DNA from: Delphinus delphis
Taxonomy: Eukaryota; Chordata; Mammalia; Artiodactyla; Delphinidae
Length of the DNA: 64,000 nt
Direction of reading: 5' to 3'
Assembly: GCF_949987515.2 (NCBI RefSeq)
Contig: NC_082702.1
Coordinates: 52,793,600-52,857,599 of the forward strand
Part shown: piece by piece, positions 1 through 64,000 of the stretch
How positions within the stretch are numbered: the first letter of the stretch is position 1
Layout: each line of letters opens with the position of its first letter
The notes under the pieces: model-generated
Told to the model about the DNA's origin: nothing
Database searches by the model: none
Seen by the model: only the letters and a program-made list of their open reading frames with translations
Made by a program: the position numbers and the translations under genes

Positions 1-183
1 CTTATTTCATCCAGCCCGTCACAGCCTCTGCGCGTAGGTACCATTATTCCCATGTAACGGATGAGGAGGTACAGAAAAGGTGTGTAACCTGCTTAGCATC
101 AGCCAGGCGAGTAACCCCAGGGGTCTGATGTCACTGTGCTCCCCGCCTCCTTGTGATAACGCGTATCAAGAACTAGCGTAGAG

Positions 184-388
184 CAGGAGTCGGCAGACTA
201 CACCCAGGGGCCAAATCTGGCCCACTGCCTGTTTTTATAAATAAAGTTTTATTTACAAACGCAGCCACAGCTCTTTGCGTGCCTGTTGTCTGTGGCTCCT
301 TTGGCACGACAGTAGCAGAATTGAATGGTTGGGGCCCAGAGTCTAAAATGTTTACTCTCTGGTCCTTTAGGGAAAATGTTGGCCCTGC
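184..388 (-). mobile_element. Ancient hAT-Charlie-type DNA transposon fossil
   Basis: The stretch begins CAGGAGTCGGCAGAC and ends TTGGCCCTG, approximate inverted termini of the abundant mammalian hAT fossil whose body carries AATAAAGTTTTATTTACAAA. It lies in the first partial intron, opposite in orientation to the copy at 17236. Subfamily not assigned. Confidence 0.7.
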
Positions 389-524
389 ACAGGGTAAGAC
401 CTCGATGGCATGTGCATGCAGAATACGTCCATGTTTGGGTCTTCGACTGAAACCGGATCCTGAGAGGCAAAGAATTTTGCAGTTCCTCTTTCTGATGATT
501 TCTTGTTCTCTTTATCGTTCTAAG

Positions 525-53653
<53,129 letters not shown>

Positions 53654-53928
53654 AAGCCGGGCTCCATGTGTAAAGGTGTCGTGTGTGCGCGTGTGTTTGC
53701 ATGTAGGACTGTGTGCTCTCTTCGGACCCTGGGAACATGCTCATGTGTGACGTCATCCTCTCCTCAAGCCTGTCAGCGAGATGACGTTTCTGAAGTCGAC
53801 CCAAGTGGCATGAGTTGGGGTAATTTCCTGGTAACTTTCTCGACTTGGACAATTTCTTAACTTATAGTCTCTATAGAGGACCCCCAAAACCTGCTCACAT
53901 TCGGCCTCTCGTGTTCCAGACCTCACTG

Positions 53929-53934
53929 AATAAA
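53929..53934 (+). terminator. PLCG2: Proximal poly(A) signal AATAAA of PLCG2
   Basis: A canonical AATAAA lies 276 bases after the stop codon, in the context CTGAATAAAAGCAATG. A moderately GT-containing stretch follows at 53960-53990. It would give a short 3'UTR of about 300 bases. Confidence 0.75.
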
Positions 53935-54929
53935 AGCAATGCAACTCTTGATCGGTTAGAGCTTCTGTGCACGACCTGTAGAGTGAGCAGGATTCCTTCC
54001 CTGGCCCCTAAAGACCCAGGTAACTGACTTCCACAGAAGATGAGCCCCATCTCTAAGGAACTAATTCATTAGATTCTGGAAACGATTTGAACACCCTTAA
54101 GGCCATCAGAATTTACCAGGGCCCAGAGAGGAGCCCTAGCCCTGCCCTGGGTCAAAGCACTTTAACTACCACCAGCAGGCTGAACCGACCTGCTGCCATA
54201 CACGACACGGGGCTGGGGGTGGAGCCCATCCATTAAGACAGAGACTTGCTTCGTGACTGGGGCAGTGGGGGTCAAGGGTGGAAATCTTGGGGCCTTTTTG
54301 ATTTACAGAGCTGATCAGAGCCCCTGAAGGCGCGGCCAGCTTCTCACTCACCCCTGCTCCGTCCACTTATGAGCTGGCTGCATAGCCATAGGGAAGTTCC
54401 GGGTCTGCAGCTGTCCACAGGCAAGAGGTCACTCACTGCTTAAACGGCGTGATACAGGGTAGGCTCTCTGGATTATCCAGTTTTCTGGAGCAGTGAGCAA
54501 AGCCTTAGGAAACTACAGAAAATCTCAGATTCGGCCACCCACAAAGGGGCAGACCGACCTAGGACAAGATGATCCTCCTCTACATCTTGAGATGCAGTTT
54601 AATGATTTGTACAGTGTGATGCTTTAATAAGGCTTTTTCAAGGCGAGGATAGTGTGCGGGGGGTGGGGAGTGGTCCGTAGAGCCACAACTTGGTCAGAGG
54701 GAACTGAGAACTAACTTAGGAGACAAAAGGGAACTATGGGAAACAAGTGACTGCTGGGGAGCCACAAACCAGCAGTCAGTCTGGTGGCTTTACTTGGATG
54801 GAACTGTGTCCTAGAAATCCACTCCGCCCACCCCTTATTATCCTGGGTTTAGCGTGCACGAATTAGCTGGAGAGTACCTTAAAGGCAGCCATGCTCTGTC
54901 TCATCAAAAGACCCCATCCCTCCATTCCA

Positions 54930-55100
54930 CGCAAGTTCATCAAGTACTTCCATACACCAAGCACTGTGCCAAAGTTTATCAAGTACTTCCATACACCAAG
55001 CACTGTGCCAAAGTCTGGGGGTTCCAGGTCTTAAAAAAATTAAGGAAAGAAAAAAAAACGCCATGGTTACCGGTCTCATGGAACCTATCCATGTGCTTCT
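54930..55100 (+). repeat. L2-type fragment with 39-base tandem duplication
   Basis: ATCAAGTACTTCCATACACC with AAGCACTGTGCCAAAG is repeated at 54939-54977 and 54978-55016, with the first 37 bases of each unit identical. The sequence resembles the L2/MIR3 3' core, and CGGTCTCATGGAACCTATCC follows as expected for it. Confidence 0.7.
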
Positions 55101-55476
55101 AAAAGAAATGCGTTTTATCTTCCATGAAGCCCTGAGTATACCTAACAGCCTCACCTTGGTCAGGCTGCTCTTATTACTTAGTTATTCCTTGAGTTGGAGT
55201 TGCTATTTTATTTGGCAGCCAGCAACTGAGGGAAGAACATTCCCGATGGTAGCAAATGTTCAAATCAACATTCAAGAAAGGTTAGATGGAAAAGGCACTG
55301 AATTGAACACTGCATGGAGGGAATTTTCAGACTCTGTAGCCAGTGCCCCATTGGCTGTTGGCCAGGAAGCCACTGGAGCCTAATTATTGCACCTCCAGCC
55401 ACAAGCCCCTTTTGGCTCCAGCATTACCTCTACAAGCTCAGGTGTTGATGTCATTACCTGTTTTCAGCTAGGGATG

Positions 55477-55482
55477 AATAAA
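55477..55482 (+). terminator. Possible intermediate poly(A) signal
   Basis: A canonical AATAAA lies in the context GGATGAATAAAAGACA, 1.8 kb after the stop. I see no obvious GT-rich downstream element, so use is uncertain. Confidence 0.3.
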
Positions 55483-57965
55483 AGACATAAACCTTCCACC
55501 TCACTCCATTTTAAAGCCAAAAGGTAAGACCAGGATCCCCTTTCTGCTTAAAATGGATTTTCTGCTACTGTGTCAAAAAAAGTTAAGAAGTGGTAGCACA
55601 GAAGGCAGAAGCTAAGCATCTTTTCAGCTGCTATCTCGTAGAATCCATACCGAGCCATACTCATGCAGAGACAGAGCAGGCACATGAGCGGGTTTATACT
55701 CTCGATGGTGCTGGGAAGAACCCTCTCCCCTAAAACCGGCTCCTGCTCCTCCGTGCTACAGTGACTTGAATCCACCATTAGAGAATATTTGCTTTGGCAC
55801 TACACTCTCCCCTTAATAGGGTAACACATTAATCTGGTTCTTGGTGGTGGGAGGATTCTCTAGGTTGAGACACAGAGAAAGTGAGGGGCCCAGATGCCAC
55901 ATAACCTAAGTATAAAATATCTAGCTGAGATTGTGGTTTAACAGCCATGTAATGAGCACAGCCAGTTCAGGTCAAGGAGAATCGTGATTGATAGGAACAA
56001 CCTGAAATAGCAGGAACATCGATGGAGTCAAGCCGTGATTGCCTATGTGTAAAATAGTCTTTATTCTAATTGATAAAGGAAATGGTGAACATCCGTTATT
56101 ACGTGGAAATATAAATGGAGGAGGCTGGTTAGATCATTTGAGTTTGTGAAATTTAGGTTATAGAAAGTTAATTTCTCTACTGTAAAACTTGGCTATTCTA
56201 ATGTGCACAGTGAAGAGGGGTGTAGAATATCCCTTTCCCAAATTTGATCTGAGAACCCTTTTGCCAACAAACATCTTACGGGACTAGTTACAGTGGAATA
56301 CATTTGAGGACCTGCTGCTCTATTAATTAAGAAGGCGACATAATCTAATAATTTATATGCTTTATGACACAGTTAAATAAAAACTAAACTTAAGCCCCCA
56401 AGGCCAATAATTTTTAAAGTGGGCCAGTCTTACCCCTAGCAATCTACCAGACCTTTCCAGGGAGTTAGTTTTAGGGGATCAATTTTCAGACCTCCCCTTC
56501 CTACTGTACTCTTTCCTAAGATTCATCTGCCCGAGAAAATGCCCTTTTCTCTCCTTACCGAAGAAAACATCTTTCCCCATAGTCAGTCTGACTGTAGAGC
56601 ATGACTCAAGATGTAAACATCAAAATATGGTGTTTGGAAAGGGAGAGCCTCTTTAACAGGATACAATACAAATCCTTCTGCAATGCTGGTGGTTCCCAAT
56701 TCTTTGCTGTCAACAAAATTGAAGGAACACCCAAGATTTCTGAGTATTTACTTTAGCATGTAGTTCTGAAGGAGTTGGAAGAATTCAGCTACGCTGCTGT
56801 CACATAATTCTTTCTGTTCCCATCTATCTCTGTGAAAGACCACCAATATTTCCATACATAAAATCGAAAAGGGAGAATAGAAGTGATACTGTACCGTGAC
56901 AATTCTAATAAAGATAATATTAATCTATACAGAGATGAAATAGTTGGAGGGAGAAGCCTTCTTCAGCTCCCTAAGTGATACATGGCCAATGAAATGTTAC
57001 TGTGTTTAGTTAGTACTTTATTAAAATGTGCACCCTATTTGTTTATTAAACTCAGTCCAGAAGAAGTTTAAAATATGTAAGAGCCTTATGATGACAGGAT
57101 ATGTAATTTTGTTACAGATATGCAACTAAACAACATAAAAGCCAAGAATAATTGGGCTAAAATTTTGAGGGGGAAGTAGAATAAAAATACAAATTCAGTG
57201 AGTAAAAACGAAAAATGTAGCATTTCCTACCATTAAAAAATTGCCTTGTTTAATTTTTTGAAAGGATGGTAGTGGCTACCACCTATTGTACTTAGAGCCT
57301 CTTGGCTCAATTTAAAGGGGATGTAACCGTTTTGCAGCATCTACAACATGCCGGCACTTCGATCCTTTGCAGCTATTTAGGATGAGAAATTTTAGACATC
57401 AATTTGGAAATGTGTAAGGGCATACACTGGTTTTCAAAATTCACTGCTGAGGTCTCTGAACATAAAATTTTACAGTCGCTGATCTAGGGCCACTAAGGAT
57501 GAGTCGTATTTGGAAATAAGGACAGCTAAAAGGGGCTCTACTTCTTTTAAGTTTCAGAAGGAATGTAGCTGAACTTTCTACTTAGGTGACATCTAACTTT
57601 TTGGAGACAACCCTAAAAGCTATATTCTTGCCAACAGAAAGCTAATAAGTAGATTAAGAAATATGGAGAATTACAAAACTGGCATTTGAAGAATACTCAG
57701 TGATTTGCCTCAGGCTTTTCCTTCTCAAAATATTTTCTTCTTGAAGAGCCAGCTTCTACAGTGATCCTGTCTCAGAAGTGTCCATATTTCTTACTTTTTG
57801 CTAGGCTTTAAGAAGATGCATTTGTAAATGTGTTTCGTTATTAAAGCTTAATTTATTTTTTATGTAGTGTGTGCTTGTGTGTACACAGAAGATCGTGTGA
57901 ATGAGTTACACAAATGTTCGCTGTTGTTAACGTGAAAGTTTAACGGCTGTGTCACATTAAAAAAA

Positions 57966-57971
57966 AATAAA
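57966..57971 (+). terminator. PLCG2: Candidate distal poly(A) signal with GT/T-rich downstream element
   Basis: An AATAAA lies at the end of an A-run after GTGTCACATT. A T/GT-rich stretch (TTTTGTTGTTATTG) follows about 40-60 bases later at 58010-58030, the arrangement expected of a working cleavage site. An upstream ATTAAA is present near 57842. Confidence 0.5.
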
Positions 57972-57990
57972 ATTTGGTCTCATTGAATAC

Positions 57991-58910
57991 AGCAATCTAC
58001 CCGGAAGCATTTTGTTGTTATTGTTTTTAAATGCTATTCACTTTTTTTTGTTCTCCTAAAAACAAGAAATAGGTCGGTCACAAGATAGGTACAGTTACAA
58101 TTCTCTTTAAACAATCGGTTTTTCTATCCTTTACTCTTTTCTCTAGGTTACTGGTCTTACTTTCAGCAAAAGCTCACTCTATGTAGAAACCCAAGTTTCT
58201 AAAACTAACACATGACCACTCTGCAATTTGTCAGTCTTTGGAAGAATGCTCTGTGCTAGAGGGGCAATAATGTTACTAAAAACACCTGTATTTCTCGACT
58301 AAGTGATAGGGCACAGGAGAGCTGTCAGCCATTGTATTTTCTTGTCATCAAGTCCCGTGGGCAGGAAGCCACACTGTGTACCTTACGACTGTTTTATCCC
58401 CAGCCCTCATCCACTGATGACTGGACGAGTCACCCTGGTCCAAAAACTTGAGAACAATCTATGACAAACCCTTGCACTTGAAGGTAAACAGGGAGGAGTA
58501 AAAAGCAAAGGAATTAGAACTGCTAAAAGGTCATTTTTTAAAAACAGATAAAATCATAACTCTCGTAAAGATACAAAATTGAACACATGTCCAAAAATTT
58601 ATTTAACTCCTTTATTAACAAAGGAACCAAGAAAATGTTACAACTGGTTCAAAGGAGAATTCAAAGAACAATACATGCTTAGGCTACCAGCTGTCCTGAT
58701 TATCTGATTCTACACCTTCCACTGTGAGTAATTCAGATGATTCTTGCCCCTAGACATGCAAATTGTGTCCAGTGGAAACTCAATTGATCATTGGCTGTGA
58801 GTCAGTACTCACAGTTTTTGCCATTTATTTATTTATTTATTTATATCTATTAAGCAAATTCATTTTAGCATCACCAATAGACACGAAATCTGACCCCTAC
58901 TTACACCACA
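57991..58910 (+). other. Downstream flank, no recognised element
   Basis: About 900 bases after the distal poly(A) candidate. A (TTTA)n run of about 22 bases lies at 58826-58847. I recognise no gene or transposon. Confidence 0.5.
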
Positions 58911-58930
58911 CAAAAATCAAGCCCAGTTAG

Positions 58931-59240
58931 GGCTTCCCTGGTGGCACAGTGGTTAAGAATTCGCCTGCCAATGCAGGGGACACGGGTTCGATCCCTGCTC
59001 CAGGAAGATCCCACATGCCGCAGAGCAACTAAGCCCGTGCACCACAACTACTGAACCTGCACTCTAGAGCCCGCGTGCTGCAACTACTGAGCCTGCACGC
59101 CTAGACCCCGTGCTCCGCAACAAGAGAAGCCATCGCAATGAGAAGCCTAGGCACCACAATGAAGAGTAGCCCCCGCTCGCTGCAACTGGAGAAAGCCCAC
59201 GCTTAGCAATGAAGACCCAACGCAGCCAAAAAAAAAAAAA
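58931..59240 (+). mobile_element. CHR-type SINE (long variant), sense
   Basis: The element starts GGCTTCCCTGGTGGCACAGT and ends ACCCAACGCAGCC plus an A-run. It contains a duplicated GCAACTACTGA-type internal segment. An 18-base duplication ending AAATCAAGCCCAGTTAG flanks it (58912-58930 and about 59240-59257). Confidence 0.93.
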
Positions 59241-59257
59241 AAATCAAGCCCAGTTAG

Positions 59258-60700
59258 ATTACAAATCAAAATGGAGAAGATAAAACCGTAACAGTTGCAG
59301 AAGGCATTCACAATCTTAGAGTAGAGAGCAGTTGCTTCAGCAGAACACCAAAAGCACTACCCCTGAAGGAAGACAAAATTAGACTCTGCTAGAGCTCAGA
59401 GCTGCTGTTTATCAGAACATATAATTAGTAGAATGGAAAGGCAAGCAACAGGATGGAAGAAGACATTTGTAACAATCTATCTGACAAAGAACCTCAGTCA
59501 AAATGTGACTCCATCCCTCTAAATCAGTAACATAATTCATTAGGGAAAGGTGTATTTCATAAATAAGCACCTCACAAGAGTACATCCAAATGGCTGATAG
59601 GCAAATGAAAAGATGCTTACTCATTATCTGTAAGAGAAAATGCAAATTAAGGCAATAAGATACCACTAATTGCTTACTGGAGTGGCAAAAACTGAAAAGC
59701 CTAACAATACCATCAATTGCTAGCAAGAATGTAGAGCAACTGGTTGTTCTGTAAATTGGTAGCAAACTACATTGTAAAGACGTTTGACTCTCTCTACCGA
59801 AGGTAACCACGTGCATACCCTATGACCAGCAATTCCACTCCTAAATACAGTTGGCCCTCAGTATCTGCGGGTTCCGCATCCGTGGATTCAACAAAACTTC
59901 AGGTAATGTACTATGTTTCCAGTCCACACTGGCTGACTCTTCAGGAGCCGAATCCGCGGATAAGGCGGGCCGACTATGAGACTTAAGCATCCTGGGAGTA
60001 TTGTAGCACAGCAGGTCCTAAAACCAGTCCCCCACAGATACTGAGGGACAACTGTATACCTACTAGAAGTGCATACCTATGCCTCCAAAGGACATGTACA
60101 AGACTGTCTGTAGTACTGTGATTCACACTAGGCAAAACCTGAAAGAGTTCTACTGTCCATCTACTGCACAACTGTTAAACTGTGTGTCTTTACACAATGG
60201 AGCAAACACGGCGACTACAAATCACTGAGCTGTAACAGCATGGATGGATCTCACAACTATAATTTGAGTGGAGGGAGCTACATACACTCAAAGATAGCAA
60301 AGGAAAAAAAATGGAACAACACAAATTAGTAGGAGGACATGCAGGAAAATGCAGGCTATTTGAAAGATGGAATAGTATAAGGAGGTGAAATGGAATGGAG
60401 CTCAGCACATATACACAACATGGATACATTTAAACAATACAGTTTGAGAAAAGCGAAATGCAGAACCATGCATACCCAGTGATACCATTTATACACATTT
60501 AAAAAACGACATGCAAAACAATGTTACATATTGCTTGTAACAGACATATGGATAGATAGGTAAACGTATACAAATGGACAGAGAGGAACATTCAAAAGTC
60601 AAGACAATGATTGTGTTGGAGGGAAGGCAGTGAGTGAGATAAGAAAAGGTGGTTTTAGCTCTATAGTGTTTTATTTCTTTTTTAAATATTGGAAGTGCTG
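59258..60700 (+). mobile_element. Old L1M 3' portion, interrupted by a Tigger-type MITE
   Basis: Degraded ORF2 3' sequence (59420-59780: GGCAAGCAACAGGATGGAAG) is followed by the L1M 3' region with CCAGCAATTCCACTCCTAAA at 59827 and CATGGATGGATCTCACAACT at 60239. The MITE at 59848-60054 splits it just after that first motif. Confidence 0.72.
59848..60054. mobile_element. Tigger/pogo-type MITE (MER2-like) with TA target duplication
   Basis: The ends CAGTTGGCCCTCAGTATCTG and CAGATACTGAGGGACAACTG are inverted repeats with one mismatch in 20. A TA dinucleotide flanks each side (59846-59847 and 60055-60056), as expected for pogo-type insertion. At 207 bases it has no transposase. Confidence 0.88.
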
Positions 60701-60734
60701 CTCTGCTTGGTAGAAATGTAAAAGCAGGCTTGCT

Positions 60735-63390
60735 TACAAAGAACTTATACCAATCCTCCTCAAACTCTTCCTAAAGAATGAACAGGAAGGAACACTCCCA
60801 AAGACATTCTATGAAGCCACCATCACCCTGATACCAAAACCAAAGACACTACCAAAAAAGAAAATTACAGGCCAATATCTTTGATGAATGTAGTTCCCCA
60901 AATTCTCAACCAAACATTAGCAAACCGAATCCAACAACACTTAAAAATGTCATACACCAAGACCAAGTTGGATTCATCCCAGGGTCACCAGGATGGTTCA
61001 ACACACACAAATCAATCAATGTGATTACACCACATCAACAAAAGAAAGGACAAACACCACATGATCACCTCAGTAGATGCAGAAAAAGTATTTGACAAAA
61101 TTCAACATCCATTCATGATAAAAACTCTTACCAAAGTGGGTATAGAGGGAACACATCTCAACATAATAAAAGCTTTTCATGACAAACCTACAGCCAATAT
61201 AATACTTAAAAGCTGAAAGACTTCCCGCTAATATCTGGAACAAGACAAGGATGCCCACTCTCACCACTTCTTTTCAACGTAGTATTGGAAGTCCTAGCCA
61301 CAGCAGTCAGACAAGAAAAAGAAAGAAAAGCTATTCAAATTGGTAGGGAAGAGCTCATATTGTTATTATATGCAAATGACATGATACTACATACAGAAAA
61401 CCCTAAAGACTCCACACAAATACTACTAGAACTGATAAACAAATTCAGCAAGGTAGAAGGACACAGATTAACATACAGAAATTGGCTGCATTTCTTTACA
61501 CTAAAAGTGAATTATCAGAAAAGGAATGTAAACAAACAATCCCTTTTAAAATCAAAAAAACAATAAAATACTTAACGGAATAAACCTCACCAACGACGTG
61601 AAAGATGTATATGCCGAGACATACGAAACGTTAATAAAGGAAATTAACGAGAATTCAAAGAAATGAGAAGATATCCCATGCTCTTGGATTAGAAAAAATG
61701 TATTTTTTAAATGGCAATACAATCCAAAGTAATCTATAGATTTAATGTGATCTCTATCAAATTACCCATGACATTTTTCACAGAACTAGAAAAAATAATC
61801 CTAAAATTTATATGGAACTATAAAAGACCCAGAATTCCAAAGCAATCCTGAGGAAGTAGAACAAAGCAGGAGGGATAACCCTCCCAGACTCCAGACAATA
61901 CTATGAAGCTACAGTAATCGGCACAAAAACAGACATATGGATCCATGGAACAGAACAGAGAGCCCAGAAATAAACACACACACCTACACTCAATTGTTCT
62001 TCCACAGAGGAGGCAAGAATGTAAAATGAGAAGAAGACAGTCTCTTCAGCAAGTGGTGCTAGGAAAGTTGGACAGCTGCATGTAAATCAATGAACTTGGA
62101 ATACACGCTCATACCATGCACAAAAATAAGCTCAAAAAATGGCTTAAAGACTTACACGTAAGATATGACACCATAAAACTCCTAGAAGAGATCATAAGCA
62201 AAACATTCTCTGACATAAAGTGTACCAATGTTTTCTTAGGTCCATCTCCCAAGACAAGAGAAATAAAAACAAAAAATAAACAATGGGACCTAATCAAACT
62301 TACAGGCTTTTGCATAGCAAAGGGAACCATGAAAAAGACAACATATGGAATGGGAGAAAATATTTGCAAATGAGGGGAGAAGACAAGGGCTTAATTTCCA
62401 AATTATACAAACAGTTCATACAACTCAACAACAAAAAAACAAAAAACCCAACTGAAAAATATGCAGAAGAGCTTAACAGATATTTCTCCAAAAAAGACAC
62501 ACAGATGACCAGTAGGCACATGAAAAGATGCTCACCATCACTAATTATTAGAGAAATGCAAATCAAAACTACAATGAGGTACCACCTCACATCAGTCAAA
62601 ATGGTTGTCATTAAAAAGTCTACAAATAACAAATGCTGGAGAGGGTGTGGCAAAAAGGGAACCCTCCTACACTGCTGGTGGCAATGTAAATTGGTACAGC
62701 CACTGTGGAGAACAGTATGGAGGTTCCTTAAAAAACTAAAAACAGAACTACCATAGGACCCAGCAATCCCACTCCTGGGCAGATACCCAGACAAAACAAT
62801 AATTCAAAAAAATACATGCAACCCTATGTTCATAGCAGTGCTATTTACAATAGCTACAACACGGAAATAACCTAAATGTCCATCGACAGATGAATGGATG
62901 AAGAAGATTTGGTACGTACAGAAAATTGAATATTACTCAGCCATCAAAAAGAATAAAATAATGCCATCTGCAGCAACATGGATGGACCTAGAAGTAAGTG
63001 AATTAAGTCATACAGAGAAAAACAAATACCATACAATATAACTTATATGCAGAATCTAAAATACAAGGCACACCAAATCTATGAAACAAAAACAGATTCA
63101 CAGACATAGAGAACAGACTTGTGGTTGCCAAGGGAGAGGTGGGGAGGGGAAGGAAGGAATGGTACTTTGGGATTAGCAGATGCAAGCTATTATATGCAGC
63201 ATGGATAAACAACAACGTCCTACTGTATAGCACAGGGAACTATATTCAATATCGTGTGATGAACCATAATGGAAAAGAATATGAAAAAGAATATATATAT
63301 ATATGCATAACTGAGTCACTTTCCTGTACAGAAGAAATTAACAGAATATTGTACATCAACTATACTTAAATAAAATTGAAAAAACAAAAA
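60735..63390 (+). mobile_element. 5'-truncated L1 (ORF2 reverse transcriptase to 3' end), inactive
   Basis: ORF2 begins inside the reverse transcriptase ([22 protein letters not shown] sequence at 60790-60850), and the polymerase core reads [10 protein letters not shown] at 61360-61390. The C-terminal segment with [18 protein letters not shown] lies at 62630-62700. The 3'UTR follows, with AATAAA at 63369-63374 and an A-rich tail. Several stops and frameshifts break the frame, and the polymerase motif has Asn in place of the first Asp. The sense strand is the + strand. Confidence 0.9.
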
Positions 63391-63442
63391 AGAACTGGCA
63401 CCTGAACAGTACACTAAATTAAAAAAACTGCTTAGAAAAAAA

Positions 63443-64000
63443 GGGGGGAAGCCTTCAAGATGGCGGAGGAGTAAGACGTGGAGATCACCCTCCTCCCCAC
63501 AAATACATCAGAAATATGTGGAACAACCCCTACAAAACACCTACTGGATGCTGGTAGTAGACCTCAGACCTCCCAAAAGGCAAGAACCCCCCCATGTACC
63601 TGGGTAGGGCAAAAGAAAAAACAGAGACAAAAGAATAGGGGTGGGACCTGCACCAGTGGGAGGGAGCTGTGAAGGAGGAAAGGTTTCCATACACTAGGAA
63701 GCCCCTTCACTGGCAGAGACGGGGGTGGCGGGGAGGAAGCTTCGGAGCCATGGAGGAGACCGCAGCAACAGGGGTGCAGAGGGCAAAGCAGAGAGATTCC
63801 TGCACAGAGGATCACGGCTGACCAGCACCCAGCAGCCTGAGAGGCTTGTCTGCTCACCCGCCGGGGTGGGCGGGGCTGGGAGCTGAGGCTCAGGCTTCAG
63901 AGATCAGATCCCAGGGAGTGGATGGGGGGTTGCTGCATGAACACAGCCTGAAGGGGGCTAGTGTGCCACAGTTAGCCGGAAGGGAGTCTGGGAAAATGTC
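63443..64000 (+). mobile_element. L1 5' end (5'UTR), continuing past the window
   Basis: The stretch starts GGGGGGAAGCCTTCAAGATG GCGGAGG and continues GTAAGACGTGGAGATCACCC, the cetartiodactyl L1 5'UTR. AAGATGGCGG at about 63458-63467 matches the YY1 site that sets L1 start position in other mammals. It is GC-richer than its surroundings. No ORF1 start lies inside the window. Confidence 0.82.

Larger units (their letters stand above)
53654..57990 (+). other. PLCG2: PLCG2 3' untranslated region (maximum extent inferred)
   Basis: The sequence after the stop has no splice or coding signals of note. It starts with a GT-rich stretch near 53680-53710. A short form would end just after the AATAAA at 53929. 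A long form of about 4.3 kb would end after the AATAAA at 57966. Between them lie an L2 fragment with a 39-base tandem duplication (54939-55016), a further AATAAA at 55477, and about 2.2 kb of AT-rich, repeat-poor sequence (55800-57960). That quality is typical of a retained UTR, but the long form is my inference. Confidence 0.6.

Noticed and set aside
58931..59240. tRNA gene-like box A/B sequences in the SINEs
   Set aside because: They are tRNA-derived SINE heads with tails and target duplications, not functional tRNA genes.
53654..64000. Search for the next gene (SDR42E1 is the human neighbour)
   Set aside because: No exon of a short-chain dehydrogenase or any other host gene could be recognised in either strand.

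Overview
The window is vertebrate nuclear DNA, most likely from a cetacean (probably a toothed whale). It covers the 3' two thirds of one protein-coding gene on the + strand, PLCG2 (phospholipase C gamma 2), plus about 6 to 10 kb of sequence downstream. The cetacean call rests on several copies of the tRNA-derived CHR-type SINE, whose head begins GGCTTCCCTGGTGGC, on young cetartiodactyl-type L1 elements, and on finding no ruminant BovB or BovA repeats by eye. Old MIR, L2, L1M, hAT-Charlie and Tigger fossils are the usual placental background.

I placed 24 coding exons between 525 and 53653. All use GT-AG splice sites, and the phases match across every junction with no internal stop. They encode 1010 residues. 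If the last is numbered 1265, as in human PLCG2, the first is residue 256 and every landmark falls on its human number: catalytic His327 and His372, SH2 arginines 564 and 672, Arg665, Ser707, Tyr753, Tyr759, Leu845, Asp1140, Met1141, Tyr1197 and Tyr1217. So there is no net indel against the human protein in this part. The exons correspond to human exons 10 to 33. The 5' exons (PH domain and most of the EF hands) lie upstream of the window.

Layout: 1-5645 holds the end of the EF-hand region and the catalytic X box. 9009-10755 holds the first half of the split PH domain. 11387-17917 holds the tandem SH2 domains. 19381-25669 holds the phosphotyrosine linker and SH3 domain. 26996-28863 holds the second half of the split PH domain. 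33310-36740 holds the Y box. 37665-43315 holds the C2 domain. 52732-53653 holds the C-terminal tail. Intron 43316-52731 (9.4 kb) is the largest and is filled with transposon debris. A proximal poly(A) signal lies at 53929 and a candidate distal one at 57966. Beyond that are a CHR SINE, an old L1M carrying a Tigger-type MITE, a 5'-truncated L1, and the 5' end of another L1 that runs off the window.

The gene product works alone here: no other host gene is visible. PLC-gamma2 is the B-cell, myeloid and microglial enzyme that cleaves PIP2 into IP3 and diacylglycerol after tyrosine phosphorylation. I found no CRISPR array, operon, RNA gene or unknown gene system. The points worth a second look concern local protein changes, splice-site and 3'UTR architecture, and transposon structure. 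Repeat boundaries were judged by eye; those given with target-site duplications are exact, the others approximate.
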